Source: Aldehydirespirator sp965117015
GTDB taxonomy: Bacteria; Actinomycetota; Acidimicrobiia; Acidimicrobiales; Aldehydirespiratoraceae
Direction of reading: 5' to 3'
DNA: 64,000 nt
Assembly: GCA_965117015.1 (NCBI GenBank)
Contig: OZ220747.1
Location: forward strand, 744,001-808,000
Shown here: positions 1-8,324 of the stretch, one piece after another
Layout: each line of letters begins with the position of its first letter
Numbering within the stretch: position 1 is the stretch's first letter
Position numbers and translations under genes: made by a program
Notes under the pieces: model-generated
Told to the model about the DNA's origin: nothing
Databases searched by the model: none
The model's input: the letters and a program-made list of their open reading frames with translations, nothing else

Positions 1-561
1 GTCGGAGCGGGCGCGGGCCGCCTCTACGTCAGGCATGGGATCGCCCTTGAAGTCCTCGGTCCAGCCACCCTGGCCGTCGAAGGACGTAGGGGCGTAGTAC
101 GCATCCCAACGGTGCGAGCCCCTCACGAACTCGAGCGAGCTGTGGCTCACCCGGCTGCTGGTAGCCGCCACCCACGCCGACACGATCTGCTTGCCCAGGA
201 AGGGCCAGTAGGGAATGTCCTGGTGCCACGGCGTCGGCGCCGAGGTGAGGGGCTCCTTGATCAGCAGGTGATCGAAGTAGAAGCGCATCCGCTCCGAGCC
301 GGTGAGCGACGCGGCCATTGCCGCGACCGGCGACGAGAACACGAAGTCGCGGATCACCGACGCGTGCTGCCAGCGGTAGCGGGTGGTGAACAGGCGATCG
401 GTGGCTGCGCCCGGGTTTGTGTCGGTGACCCACGGCCCTGGATCATCGAGTTGCGTCTGGGCGTCCTCCAGGATCCGCGCCACCCATTCGCCGTCCACTG
501 CACCCGGGATCTTGACCACGCCGTCGCGGTCGAAAGCAGCCCTCACTTCAGCCGAGATCAC
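1..561 (-). CDS. PhyH-family Fe(II)/2-oxoglutarate oxygenase, 3' part cut off
   Basis: The 187 codons present read from a GTG at 561 off the left edge of the window, so the C-terminus is missing. The sequence W-H-Q-D-I-P-Y-W-P-F supplies the HxD iron-binding motif of the phytanoyl-CoA dioxygenase family, followed by the typical stretch SLEFVRGSHRWDAYY. Such enzymes hydroxylate a small organic substrate using oxygen and 2-oxoglutarate; the substrate here cannot be told. The second iron-binding histidine should lie beyond the edge. The GTG start sits 7 bases after a TAGATT -10 box, which suggests a leaderless message. It is divergent from the extradiol dioxygenase gene 36 bases away, so the two are probably controlled together. 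Confidence 0.82.
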   Translation of the reverse strand, partial: MISAEVRAAFDRDGVVKIPGAVDGEWVARILEDAQTQLDDPGPWVTDTNPGAATDRLFTTRYRWQHASVIRDFVFSSPVAAMAASLTGSERMRFYFDHLLIKEPLTSAPTPWHQDIPYWPFLGKQIVSAWVAATSSRVSHSSLEFVRGSHRWDAYYAPTSFDGQGGWTEDFKGDPMPDVEAARARSD

Positions 562-568
562 CGCCGAC

Positions 569-574
569 AATCTA
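569..574 (-). promoter_or_regulatory. -10 box for the PhyH gene
   Basis: TAGATT on the minus strand ends 7 bases before the GTG at 561. This matches the leaderless-promoter spacing seen repeatedly in this window. No convincing -35 was found. Confidence 0.5.
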
Positions 575-587
575 GACCGGCGGTCTA
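573..587. promoter_or_regulatory. 15-bp palindrome between divergent promoters, possible operator
   Basis: TAGACC-GGC-GGTCTA is a perfect inverted repeat with 6-base arms. Its outer TA pairs are also the first two bases of the two back-to-back -10 boxes (569-574 minus, 586-591 plus). A dimeric repressor bound here would block both genes; alternatively the symmetry is a by-product of two facing -10 boxes. Confidence 0.45.
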
Positions 588-591
588 CGCT
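586..591 (+). promoter_or_regulatory. -10 box for the LigB-type dioxygenase
   Basis: TACGCT ends 6 bases before the ATG at 598, implying that transcription starts at or next to the start codon. Confidence 0.5.
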
Positions 592-597
592 GCGGTC

Positions 598-1428
598 ATG
601 CCCCTCGTGTTCGCCGGCGTCTGCAGCCACGCTCCGGGCATCGTCGGACGGGCCGACCAGGCCGATCCGGATGTGAAGGACAAGGTCTACTCCGCCTACG
701 GCAAGATGGCCGCGGCCCTGGCCGAGACCCGGCCCGACGCACTGATGGTCGTGGCCGCCGAGCACTTCGGCAACTTCTTCATGAACAACATGCCGAGCTT
801 CGCCATCGGGATGGCCGACTACTACGAAGGACCCATCGAGGATCCGGGGTGGCTGGGGATCGAGAGGTTCGTCGTGCCGGGGGATCGAGACCTGTCCCAG
901 CGTCTGATCACCGAGATCATGAGGACCTCGGACATCTCCTATGCCGAGGAGTGGAAGCTCGATCACGGGATCGCGGTTCCGCTCCACTTCCTGACCCCCG
1001 ACTACGACCTGCCCGTGATCCCGGTCAACATCAACTGCCAGGGCCCTCCGCTCGCCCCCTATGAGCGGGTATGGGCGTTCGGTGAGTCCATCCGGAGGGC
1101 CGCCGACCTCGTGCCCGAGCGTGTGGCGGTCATCGGAACCGGCGGTATCTCGCACTGGCCGGCGACTCCCGACTCCGGGAAGATCAACGAGGCCTGGGAC
1201 CGAGACTTCCTGGACCGCTGGTGTCGCAACGACCGCGATGCGCTGCTCGACTACGACGACCGGTCCGTCTATACCGAGGCCGGCCAGGGCGCCTTCGAGA
1301 TCCGAACCTTCATCGCGGTCAGCGCGGCGGCTTCAGGGGCACCCGGCACAGTGCACTGCTACCAGCCGGTCCCGATCTTCGCAGTGGGCTGCACGATCGC
1401 CACCTACGACCTGACCGCCGCCGCTTGA
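598..1428 (+). CDS. LigB-type class III extradiol ring-cleavage dioxygenase
   Basis: The 276-residue protein starts MPLVFAGVCSHAPGI and matches the LigB fold (protocatechuate 4,5-dioxygenase beta and MhpB-like enzymes), which open catechol-type rings with non-heme Fe(II). Histidines in CSHAPG near residue 10, AAEHFGN, LDHGIAVPLHF and GGISHWP fit the family's metal and catalytic positions. The ATG at 598 was chosen because the homologous N-terminus begins there and a -10 box lies 6 bases upstream; an in-frame upstream extension runs over the divergent gene and is rejected. The natural substrate is unknown. A LigA-like gene lies 4 bases beyond its end on the opposite strand. Confidence 0.85.
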   Translation: MPLVFAGVCSHAPGIVGRADQADPDVKDKVYSAYGKMAAALAETRPDALMVVAAEHFGNFFMNNMPSFAIGMADYYEGPIEDPGWLGIERFVVPGDRDLSQRLITEIMRTSDISYAEEWKLDHGIAVPLHFLTPDYDLPVIPVNINCQGPPLAPYERVWAFGESIRRAADLVPERVAVIGTGGISHWPATPDSGKINEAWDRDFLDRWCRNDRDALLDYDDRSVYTEAGQGAFEIRTFIAVSAAASGAPGTVHCYQPVPIFAVGCTIATYDLTAAA

Positions 1429-1432
1429 TCGG

Positions 1433-1804
1433 CTATCCGCCCGGCCGCTTGCTCCCGGTCGGGCTCTGCTGGCCGAGCGCGGCTGCGTGGGCGTCGACAC
1501 CCTCGTACCCGCTCATGGCATAGACGCCGGCCCGCACCGGTCCGTGCTCGGCGACGCCGTCACGCATTCGCTGGAGGTAGTCGGCCCACTCGATCTGATG
1601 CAGGGCGGCGAAGTGCATCAGGATCTGCCCGTTGACCCCGAGCACATACAGCAGGCCGATGTCCGGCTCGACGAGCGCTTCGACCTCGGTGTTGTTCAGA
1701 TCGTACGGCTCGAGCACTCCTCGCCCGTCGGCGAGGTATGCCTCCTGCAGTTTGCGGTCGCGGTTCAGTTCGTAGAGGAACTTCTGGACGTAGTACAGGC
1801 TCAT
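1433..1804 (-). CDS. LigA-like (protocatechuate 4,5-dioxygenase alpha-type) small protein
   Basis: A 123-residue protein whose core (DGRGVLEPYDLNNTEVEAL, then LYVLGVNGQILMHFA and WADYLQRM) matches the LigA helical subunit that caps the LigB active site in extradiol dioxygenases. It starts 9 bases after the nuoN stop and reads the same way, so it is probably the last gene of the nuo operon. It faces the LigB gene convergently with 4 bases between them. Whether it pairs with that LigB protein is inference; in classical ligAB the two genes are co-directional. Confidence 0.75.
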   Translation of the reverse strand: MSLYYVQKFLYELNRDRKLQEAYLADGRGVLEPYDLNNTEVEALVEPDIGLLYVLGVNGQILMHFAALHQIEWADYLQRMRDGVAEHGPVRAGVYAMSGYEGVDAHAAALGQQSPTGSKRPGG

Positions 1805-1813
1805 CGGATCGCG

Positions 1814-3316
1814 TCACAGGCCGGCGGCCGTGCTGGACAGGGACTCCAGCACGCCGGGGACCACGCCCACGGCCACCGTCAACAGCACCGCGACCACGAT
1901 CACCGCTCCCGCGCCGACGCCGACTGCGGGCTTGGACGCTTCCGCGACGGTCTCACCTTCGTCGCCGGAGTCGCGGAAGTACATGGCCACCACCACCCGC
2001 AGGTAGGCGAAGGCTGCGACCACGGCACTCACCATGGCCACCACCGCCAGCCAGTATGAGCGGGCCTCGACGGCCGCGGCGATAACCGAGAACTTGGCCA
2101 CGAAGCCCGACGTGAACGGCACGCCCGCCTGGGCCAGCAGCAGGATGGTCAGCCCCAACGCCAGGGCGGGTCGGCGAGTGCCCAGGCCGGCCAGGGTGTC
2201 CAGGCCGGTGCGGTCGTCGCGCTGGCCCGACAGCACGGCCACCACCGTGAAGCTGCCCACCGCGATCACGGCGTAGGCCGCCAGGTAGAACAGCACCGCG
2301 GCCACGCCCTCGTCGGAGGCGGCCTGCACGCCGACGAGGATGAAGCCCGCGTGCGAGATGGACGAGTAGGCGAGGATCCGCTTGGCATCGCTCTGGACCG
2401 CGGCCAGGATCGACCCGACCGCCAGGGTGGCGCACGCCAGCGCGAACACGGCGGGCTGCCAGTCGTCGGCTCGCGTACCCAGAGCCTCCACGAAGACCCG
2501 GATCAGAGCAGCGAAGCCGGCCGCCTTGACCGCCGAGGCCATGAGAGCCGTCACCGGCGTCGGCGCGCCGACGTAGGTGTCGGGCGCCCAGGCATGGAAC
2601 GGAGCCGCGGCCACCTTGAAGCCCAGGCCCACCAGCAGCATGGCCAGGCCGGCCAGCAGCATCGCGTCGCGTAGCACGATGTAGGTGTCGAGATAGTCGC
2701 CGATCCCGTCCAGGTTGGTGGTGCCGGTCGCGCCGTACACCAGGGCGATGCCGAACAGCAGGAACGCCGTGGAGAAGGCGCCCAGGACGAAGTACTTGAG
2801 ACCGGCCTCCAGCGACTCGAGGCGGCGCAGGTTGAGCGCGGCCATCACATAGGCCGCAATGGACATGGTCTCGAGCCCCAGGAACAGCACGATGAGATCG
2901 GCCGCTCCGGACATCACCACCGCGCCGGCCGCGGCCAGCAGGGCAAGCACGCACAGCTCCGCGCTGGCGACCCCGACCCGCTGGCAGTACCGCGGAAGGG
3001 TCGGAGCGGCCAAGGCCACCGAGCCGAGAACCACCGCGGTCACGAACAGCGCCATCCGATCCATCACGAGTTGGCCGCCGAACGCCTGGACGTCGGTGTC
3101 CCGTTGCCACAGGACTATCACCGAGACGAGGCCTGCAACCGCGACCGCGAACGTCCAGACCGCGTCCAGCACCGCCGGAGCCACCCGGCTGGGCACCAGC
3201 GAGCGGACCATCAGCAGCACCAGCGCGCCCGCGGCGGGCAGCAGCACCGGCAGTAGCCCCGCCCAGTCGACGGAAGGCGTCCGCACCGGAAGCTGGGCCA
3301 GCACCACTCCCATCAT
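1814..3316 (-). CDS. nuoN: NADH-quinone oxidoreductase subunit N
   Basis: The 500-residue polytopic membrane protein is one of the three antiporter-like proton-pumping subunits of complex I. The proton-channel residues lie in LGLETMSIAAYVM (the conserved glutamate) and GLGFKVAAAPFHAWAPDTYVGAPTPV (the conserved lysine). Start and nuoM stop overlap (ATGATG). It is the last nuo gene. Length is normal for actinobacterial NuoN. Confidence 0.96.
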   Translation of the reverse strand: MMGVVLAQLPVRTPSVDWAGLLPVLLPAAGALVLLMVRSLVPSRVAPAVLDAVWTFAVAVAGLVSVIVLWQRDTDVQAFGGQLVMDRMALFVTAVVLGSVALAAPTLPRYCQRVGVASAELCVLALLAAAGAVVMSGAADLIVLFLGLETMSIAAYVMAALNLRRLESLEAGLKYFVLGAFSTAFLLFGIALVYGATGTTNLDGIGDYLDTYIVLRDAMLLAGLAMLLVGLGFKVAAAPFHAWAPDTYVGAPTPVTALMASAVKAAGFAALIRVFVEALGTRADDWQPAVFALACATLAVGSILAAVQSDAKRILAYSSISHAGFILVGVQAASDEGVAAVLFYLAAYAVIAVGSFTVVAVLSGQRDDRTGLDTLAGLGTRRPALALGLTILLLAQAGVPFTSGFVAKFSVIAAAVEARSYWLAVVAMVSAVVAAFAYLRVVVAMYFRDSGDEGETVAEASKPAVGVGAGAVIVVAVLLTVAVGVVPGVLESLSSTAAGL

Positions 3317-4938
3317 TCGCCGCCTTCGTCATGTCCGGAGCCGCCGTTGTGGTCGGCCTTGTCGGTCGAGCGGGCCAGGTCGTCGAGGCTCACGGAGGGA
3401 TGCACGTCGGCGACAGGCTCCGCGAAGCCGGCCACATTGTCCTCAACGTGGGCGATGATGGCGTCCACTGCCGGCTCGATCCGCTCGATCACCGGCTTGG
3501 GATACACGCCCATGAACACGATGGCCGCGATGAACGGCGCCATCACCAGGCCCTCGCGCCAGCGCAGGTCGGGCGTCTCGGCGTTGGCGCCGGAGGCCGG
3601 GCCGTGGAACACCCGCTGGTAGGCCCACAGCAGGTAGACCGCGGCCAGGATCACACCCGCAGCCGCCACTACCGCCCACCAGCGGTGGGCGTTGAAGGCG
3701 CCCAGCAGCACCAGCAACTCGCCCACGAAGCCGTTGAGGCCCGGCAGCCCGACCGACGACAGCATCACCACCATGAACACCGCGGCCAGCAGCGGCGCCG
3801 GCTTCTGCAAGCCGCCGAGTTCGGATATCTCGCGGGTATGGCGACGCTCGTAGATCATGCCCACCAGCAGGAACAGCGCCCCGGTGGACACTCCGTGGTT
3901 GACCATCTGCAGCACGCCGCCGGTGAGGCCCTCGGTGTTGAGCGCGAAGGTGCCGATCACGATGAAGCCGAGGTGGGCCACCGAGGAGTAGGCCACCAGC
4001 CGCTTGAGGTCTCTCTGCATGGCCGCGGCGATGGCGCCGTAGATGATGCCGATCACGCCCAGCGTGATCATGAGCGGCGCGAAGTACACCGACGCCTCGG
4101 GGAACAGGTACAGGCCGAAGCGCACCAGCCCGTAGGTGCCCAGCTTCAGCATCACCGCGGCCAGGATCACCGACCCCGCGGTGGGCGCGTTGGTGTGGGC
4201 GTCGGGAAGCCAGGTGTGCACCGGGAACAGCGGCACCTTCACCGCGAAGGCCAGGGCGAAGGCCAGGAACAGCCAGCGGGCCGTGTTGGTGGCCAGCACC
4301 TGCGACTCGGCGATGGCGGTCAGGTCGAAGGTCACCGCGCCGCCCGAGGCCGACGAGTGCAGGAACGCCAGGGCCACGATGGCCACCAGCATCAGAGCCG
4401 AGCCGAACATGGTGAACAGGAAGAACTTGATGGCCGCGTAGGCCCTCCGGCCGTGGCCCCAACCGCCGATCAGGAAGTACATGGGCACCAGCACGATCTC
4501 GAAGAAGACGAAGAACATGACCAGATCGAGGGCCACGAAGGTGCCCAGGCAGCCCGCCTCCAGCACCAGCATCCAGGCGTAGTAGGGCTTGGGCGAGTGC
4601 TCGGCGTCCACGCCGACGATGGCCAGCGGGAAGATCAGCGCGGTCATCACCACCAGGAACAGCGACAGCCCGTCCACGCCCACCTGCCACGAGATGCCCC
4701 AGCCCGAGATCCACTCGTGCTGCTGCCAGAACTGGAAGACGGCGGCGGAGCCGGTGTCGAACTCGGCGAGCACCCACACCGCCAGGGCCGCGGACACCGT
4801 CGAGGCCACCAGCGCGACCGGCTTGAACAGGTCGGGCCGGGTCCGGGGCATGGCCAGCAGCACCAGGGCCCCCGCCACCGGGAACAGCACCAGCACGGTC
4901 AGGGCGGCCGGGAAGGACGTCGAAGTGAGCGCGCTCAT
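3313..4938 (-). CDS. nuoM: NADH-quinone oxidoreductase subunit M
   Basis: The 541-residue antiporter-like membrane subunit of complex I carries FFEIVLVPMYFLIG (channel glutamate) and AVKVPLFPVHTWLPDAHTNA (channel lysine and broken helix). The C-terminus carries an extra hydrophilic tail of about 50 residues rich in Asp, His and Gly that is not part of the core fold. The start codon directly abuts the nuoL stop codon. Confidence 0.96.
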   Translation of the reverse strand: MSALTSTSFPAALTVLVLFPVAGALVLLAMPRTRPDLFKPVALVASTVSAALAVWVLAEFDTGSAAVFQFWQQHEWISGWGISWQVGVDGLSLFLVVMTALIFPLAIVGVDAEHSPKPYYAWMLVLEAGCLGTFVALDLVMFFVFFEIVLVPMYFLIGGWGHGRRAYAAIKFFLFTMFGSALMLVAIVALAFLHSSASGGAVTFDLTAIAESQVLATNTARWLFLAFALAFAVKVPLFPVHTWLPDAHTNAPTAGSVILAAVMLKLGTYGLVRFGLYLFPEASVYFAPLMITLGVIGIIYGAIAAAMQRDLKRLVAYSSVAHLGFIVIGTFALNTEGLTGGVLQMVNHGVSTGALFLLVGMIYERRHTREISELGGLQKPAPLLAAVFMVVMLSSVGLPGLNGFVGELLVLLGAFNAHRWWAVVAAAGVILAAVYLLWAYQRVFHGPASGANAETPDLRWREGLVMAPFIAAIVFMGVYPKPVIERIEPAVDAIIAHVEDNVAGFAEPVADVHPSVSLDDLARSTDKADHNGGSGHDEGGE

Positions 4939-6816
4939 CTAGAAGCTCGTCCTGACGAGGAACCACACCAGCAGCGCGACCGCGCCGGCCGCGGTCAGCA
5001 GCGCGTACGACCGAACGAAGCCGGATTGCACCCGCCGTAGCAGGGCGCCGCCGGCCCGCACCGAGCGGCCCACTCCGTCCACCGCGCCGTCCACCACGTT
5101 GGCGTCGAAGGCGGCAACCCCCTCGAAGGCCCGCCGGCCCGGCCCGCCCACGAAGCGGGTCCACGCCTCGTCGACGTAGAAGGCCCGGGCCGCGGCCGGC
5201 AACTCCACCCGGCTGGCCGGCAGCCGGTGCTGCAGGTACACCGCGACCGCACCGGCGATCCCGATCGCGGCGCCGGCCATCGACACCAGCGCCAGCAGCC
5301 ACTGGGCCCCGCCGCCCAGGCTCAGATGGGCCTCGTTGCCGAACAGCGAGGGCTCCAGCCATGCCCCCATGAAGTGAAGGTCCTTGGTGAACGGCAGGTT
5401 GAGCCCGCCGGCCACCACCGCCGCGCCGGCCAGCACAACCAGCGGCGCGGTCATCAGCCGGGACGGCTCATGGGGGTGGGCGTCGGCGCCGTGGCGGGCC
5501 TCGCCGTAGAAGGTCATGAACACCAGGCGGCTCATGTAGAACGCGGTCAGCACCGCGGTGACGATCCCCACCAGCCACAGCGCCGGGCTGGCGTCCCAGG
5601 CATAGGCCAGGATCTCGTCCTTGGACCAGAACCCCGCGAACGGGGGCACCCCGGCAATGGCCAGCCATCCCACTATGAACGTGACCGCGGTGACCGGCAT
5701 GGCGGCCCGCAGCGCGCCGTAGCGCCGCATGTCCTGGTCGCCGTCGAGGGCGTGGATGACCGAACCGGACCCCAGGAACAGCAGCGCCTTGAAGAAGGCG
5801 TGGGTCACCATGTGGAAGATGGCGGCCACGTAGGCCCCGGTGCCGACGGCCAGCATCATGTAGCCGAGCTGGCTGATGGTCGAGTAGGCCAGCACCTTCT
5901 TGATGTCGTTCTGGGCCATGGCCGCACCGGCCGCGAACAGGGCGGTGGCCACGCCCACCCAGGCGATCACGTCGGGCGCCCAGGCGTCGGCTACCGCGAT
6001 CAGCGGGTTGACCCGCACCATCAGGTAGACGCCGGCCGTGACCATGGTGGCCGCGTGGATGAGCGCCGACACCGGGGTGGGGCCGGCCATGGCGTCGGGC
6101 AGCCAGATGTAGAGCGGCAGCTGGGCCGACTTTCCGGCCGCGCCCAAGAAGAGCAGGATCACGATGGCGGTGGCAGTGGTCGAAGACAGCGAACCGGCCT
6201 GGCCGAACAGGTCGAGGTAGCGCACCGAGCCCAGCGCGCCGAAGGCCCAGAACATGGCCAGCATGAAGCCCCAGTCGCCCACCCGATTGGTGATGAAGGC
6301 CTTCTTGCCTGCGGTGGCGTTGGCCTCGTCGGTGAACCAGAACGAGATGAGCAGGTAGGAGCACACGCCCACCCCCTCCCAGCCCAGGAAGGTGAGGGCC
6401 AGGTTGTCGCCCAGCACCAGCACCAGCATCGAGAAGGCGAACAGGTTGAGATAGACGAAGAACTTCGAGAAGTCGCCGTCGCCGTGCATGTAGCCGATGG
6501 CGTAGAGGTGGATGAGCGCCCCCACGCCGGTGACGAACAGTGCCATCGTCACCGACAGCGGATCGACGAGCAGTCCGGCGTCGACCGAGAAGTCGCCGGC
6601 CGGGACCCACTCGAACAGGGTGACGACGAAGCGGCGCTCGGCCGGGTCGCGGCCCATCAGCGTGAAGAAGACAGCCACGGAGGTCACGAACGAGCCGGCC
6701 ATGGCCAGCGTGGCCAACCAGCCGGCTCGGGGCTCGCCGAGGCGGCGGCCCAGCGCCAGCAGCACCGCGAAGCCGGCCAGCGGGAAGGCGCAGATGAGCC
6801 AGGCGGCCTCGAGCAT
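4939..6816 (-). CDS. nuoL: NADH-quinone oxidoreductase subunit L
   Basis: The 625-residue distal proton-pumping subunit of complex I has GWEGVGVCSYLLI, RVGDWGFMLAMF and GAAGKSAQLPLYIWLPDAMA in the usual order, followed by the long amphipathic lateral helix and a final transmembrane segment at the C-terminus. It lies 1 base after nuoK and directly abuts nuoM. Confidence 0.96.
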   Translation of the reverse strand: MLEAAWLICAFPLAGFAVLLALGRRLGEPRAGWLATLAMAGSFVTSVAVFFTLMGRDPAERRFVVTLFEWVPAGDFSVDAGLLVDPLSVTMALFVTGVGALIHLYAIGYMHGDGDFSKFFVYLNLFAFSMLVLVLGDNLALTFLGWEGVGVCSYLLISFWFTDEANATAGKKAFITNRVGDWGFMLAMFWAFGALGSVRYLDLFGQAGSLSSTTATAIVILLFLGAAGKSAQLPLYIWLPDAMAGPTPVSALIHAATMVTAGVYLMVRVNPLIAVADAWAPDVIAWVGVATALFAAGAAMAQNDIKKVLAYSTISQLGYMMLAVGTGAYVAAIFHMVTHAFFKALLFLGSGSVIHALDGDQDMRRYGALRAAMPVTAVTFIVGWLAIAGVPPFAGFWSKDEILAYAWDASPALWLVGIVTAVLTAFYMSRLVFMTFYGEARHGADAHPHEPSRLMTAPLVVLAGAAVVAGGLNLPFTKDLHFMGAWLEPSLFGNEAHLSLGGGAQWLLALVSMAGAAIGIAGAVAVYLQHRLPASRVELPAAARAFYVDEAWTRFVGGPGRRAFEGVAAFDANVVDGAVDGVGRSVRAGGALLRRVQSGFVRSYALLTAAGAVALLVWFLVRTSF

Positions 6817-6817
6817 C

Positions 6818-7132
6818 TCAGCCCTTCAACAGCGAGACGTCGTCGGCGGTCGCGCCGGAGCGCCGCCGGTTGATGGCCACTACCAGTGCGAGACCGATCA
6901 CCACCTCGGTGGCCGCCACCACCAGCACGAAGAACACCGCGACCTGACCGCCCACGTCGTTGAGCCCGGCACCGAGCGCGACGAAAGCGACGTTCACCGC
7001 GTTGAGCATCAGCTCCACGCACATGAACATCACCAGCGGGTTGCGCCGCACCAGCAGGCCCACCCCGCCGATGGCGAAGAGCGCGACCGACAGCGCCAGG
7101 TACCAGCCCACAGAAAGCCCGGCCAGATCCAT
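6818..7132 (-). CDS. nuoK: NADH-quinone oxidoreductase subunit K
   Basis: The 104-residue protein has three transmembrane helices and the two conserved intramembrane glutamates of the family, in FMCVELMLNAVN and VAATEVVIGLAL. They form part of the proton path between the quinone site and the antiporter-like subunits. The start overlaps the nuoJ stop by one base. Confidence 0.95.
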   Translation of the reverse strand: MDLAGLSVGWYLALSVALFAIGGVGLLVRRNPLVMFMCVELMLNAVNVAFVALGAGLNDVGGQVAVFFVLVVAATEVVIGLALVVAINRRRSGATADDVSLLKG

Positions 7133-7701
7133 CAGGCGTCTCCTGCAGTGGCCGCGCCGGCCGTCTCGGACCCGTCGGAGCGGGACGCTCGTCTGGTCAG
7201 GACGACCGCACCCACCACGGCCACGGTCAGCAGGGCCGCGGTGATCTCCACCGCGAAGGCGAACTCGCTGAACAGCACCCGCCCCATGCGCTCGATGTCG
7301 GTGGCGTCGCCGTCGAGGGCGCGGTCGCCGCCGGCGCGGCGCAGCCCGGTGAGCACATCGGCGCTGGTGATGACGACCGTGCCCAGCACCGCGACCAGGG
7401 CCGCACCGACGACGGCGGCCAGCGGTCGCTGCCCGAAGATGGGCTCGATTCTCAATTCCTCGGCCTTGTCGACGCCCAGCAGCATGATCACGAACAGGAA
7501 CAGGATCACGATGGCGCCGGCGTACACCACCACCTGGACCGCAGCCAGGAAGTGAGCGTCGTTCAGCACGAACAGCACGGCCACCCCCACCAAGGTCTGC
7601 ACCAGGAACAGGGCAGCATGAACCGGGTTGCGGCTAGCCACCACCCCGACAGCGCCAGCCAGAATGATCACCGCCGAGACAACGAACACCGCCTCAGCCA
7701 T
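7132..7701 (-). CDS. nuoJ: NADH-quinone oxidoreductase subunit J
   Basis: The 189-residue membrane subunit has the family core ASRNPVHAALFLVQTLVGVA and VVYAGAIVILFLFVIMLLG. The ATG at 7701 (MAEAVFVV) was chosen over a longer in-frame extension because it gives the usual N-terminus and an 8-base overlap with the nuoI end, in keeping with the rest of the operon. The C-terminal 20 residues are an alanine/threonine-rich tail. Confidence 0.94.
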   Translation of the reverse strand: MAEAVFVVSAVIILAGAVGVVASRNPVHAALFLVQTLVGVAVLFVLNDAHFLAAVQVVVYAGAIVILFLFVIMLLGVDKAEELRIEPIFGQRPLAAVVGAALVAVLGTVVITSADVLTGLRRAGGDRALDGDATDIERMGRVLFSEFAFAVEITAALLTVAVVGAVVLTRRASRSDGSETAGAATAGDA

Positions 7702-8323
7702 CAGAGGACTCCTCCTCGACGTCGGCCGGCTCAGCAGCGCGCACGCCGTAGCCGAGCTCACCGGCCCAGGCCACCTCGCCCACATAGCGCTGATCGCCTG
7801 AAGGCGACGTGGCCCGCATCCAGCCGGAGGTCAACTCGTCGTCGCCCTCCCGCCAGTCCTCCCACGGCATCTGGCGGGGCCGGCCGTCGTCGTCCACCAG
7901 CAGTTCGTCCTTGGTGTAGACGGCGTCGTCGCGGTTGGTGAACGAGAACTCGAAGAGCTTCGACTCGGTGATGGCCTGGGTGGGGCAGGCCTCCACGCAC
8001 AGATCGCAGTGGATGCAGCGCAGGTAGTTGATCTCGTACACGTAGCCGTAGCGCTCGCCCGGCGCGACCGGGTCGTCGGGGTCGTTGTCGGCGCCCCGCA
8101 CGTAGATGCAGTTCGCCGGGCACACGCCCGCGCACAGCTCGCAGCCGATGCACTTCTCCATGCCGTCGTCGTAGCGGTTGAGCACATGGCGACCGTGCAG
8201 TCGCTCAGGCTTGGGCCGCTTGGCGTCCTTGGGCGAGTCGTCGAAGCCGCCCCGGTAGTCGGTGGTGACCCGGGGAAGGAACAGCTGGCGCAGGGTGACG
8301 GCGAAACCGTGCAGGTAACCCAT
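7694..8323 (-). CDS. nuoI: NADH-quinone oxidoreductase subunit I
   Basis: The 209-residue iron-sulfur protein of the peripheral arm carries two 4Fe-4S sites, CIGCELCAGVCPANC and CIHCDLCVEACPTQ (clusters N6a and N6b), that pass electrons toward N2. The ATG at 8323 (MGYLHGF) gives the normal N-terminal amphipathic helix; an upstream extension is low-complexity translation of nuoH sequence. The acidic tail after the second cluster is longer than in E. coli. Confidence 0.95.
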   Translation of the reverse strand: MGYLHGFAVTLRQLFLPRVTTDYRGGFDDSPKDAKRPKPERLHGRHVLNRYDDGMEKCIGCELCAGVCPANCIYVRGADNDPDDPVAPGERYGYVYEINYLRCIHCDLCVEACPTQAITESKLFEFSFTNRDDAVYTKDELLVDDDGRPRQMPWEDWREGDDELTSGWMRATSPSGDQRYVGEVAWAGELGYGVRAAEPADVEEESSDG

Positions 8324-8324
8324 G

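Noticed and set aside
3443..5362. 639-codon minus-strand frame over nuoM/nuoL
   Set aside because: Alternative frame of nuoM and nuoL with Arg/Gly/Pro-rich composition; no family match.
3331..6873. Long plus-strand open frames of 548-569 codons over nuoL and nuoM
   Set aside because: They are out-of-frame readings of GC-rich minus-strand genes, full of His, Gln, Arg and Gly and with no membrane or domain pattern; nuoL and nuoM are certain on the other strand.
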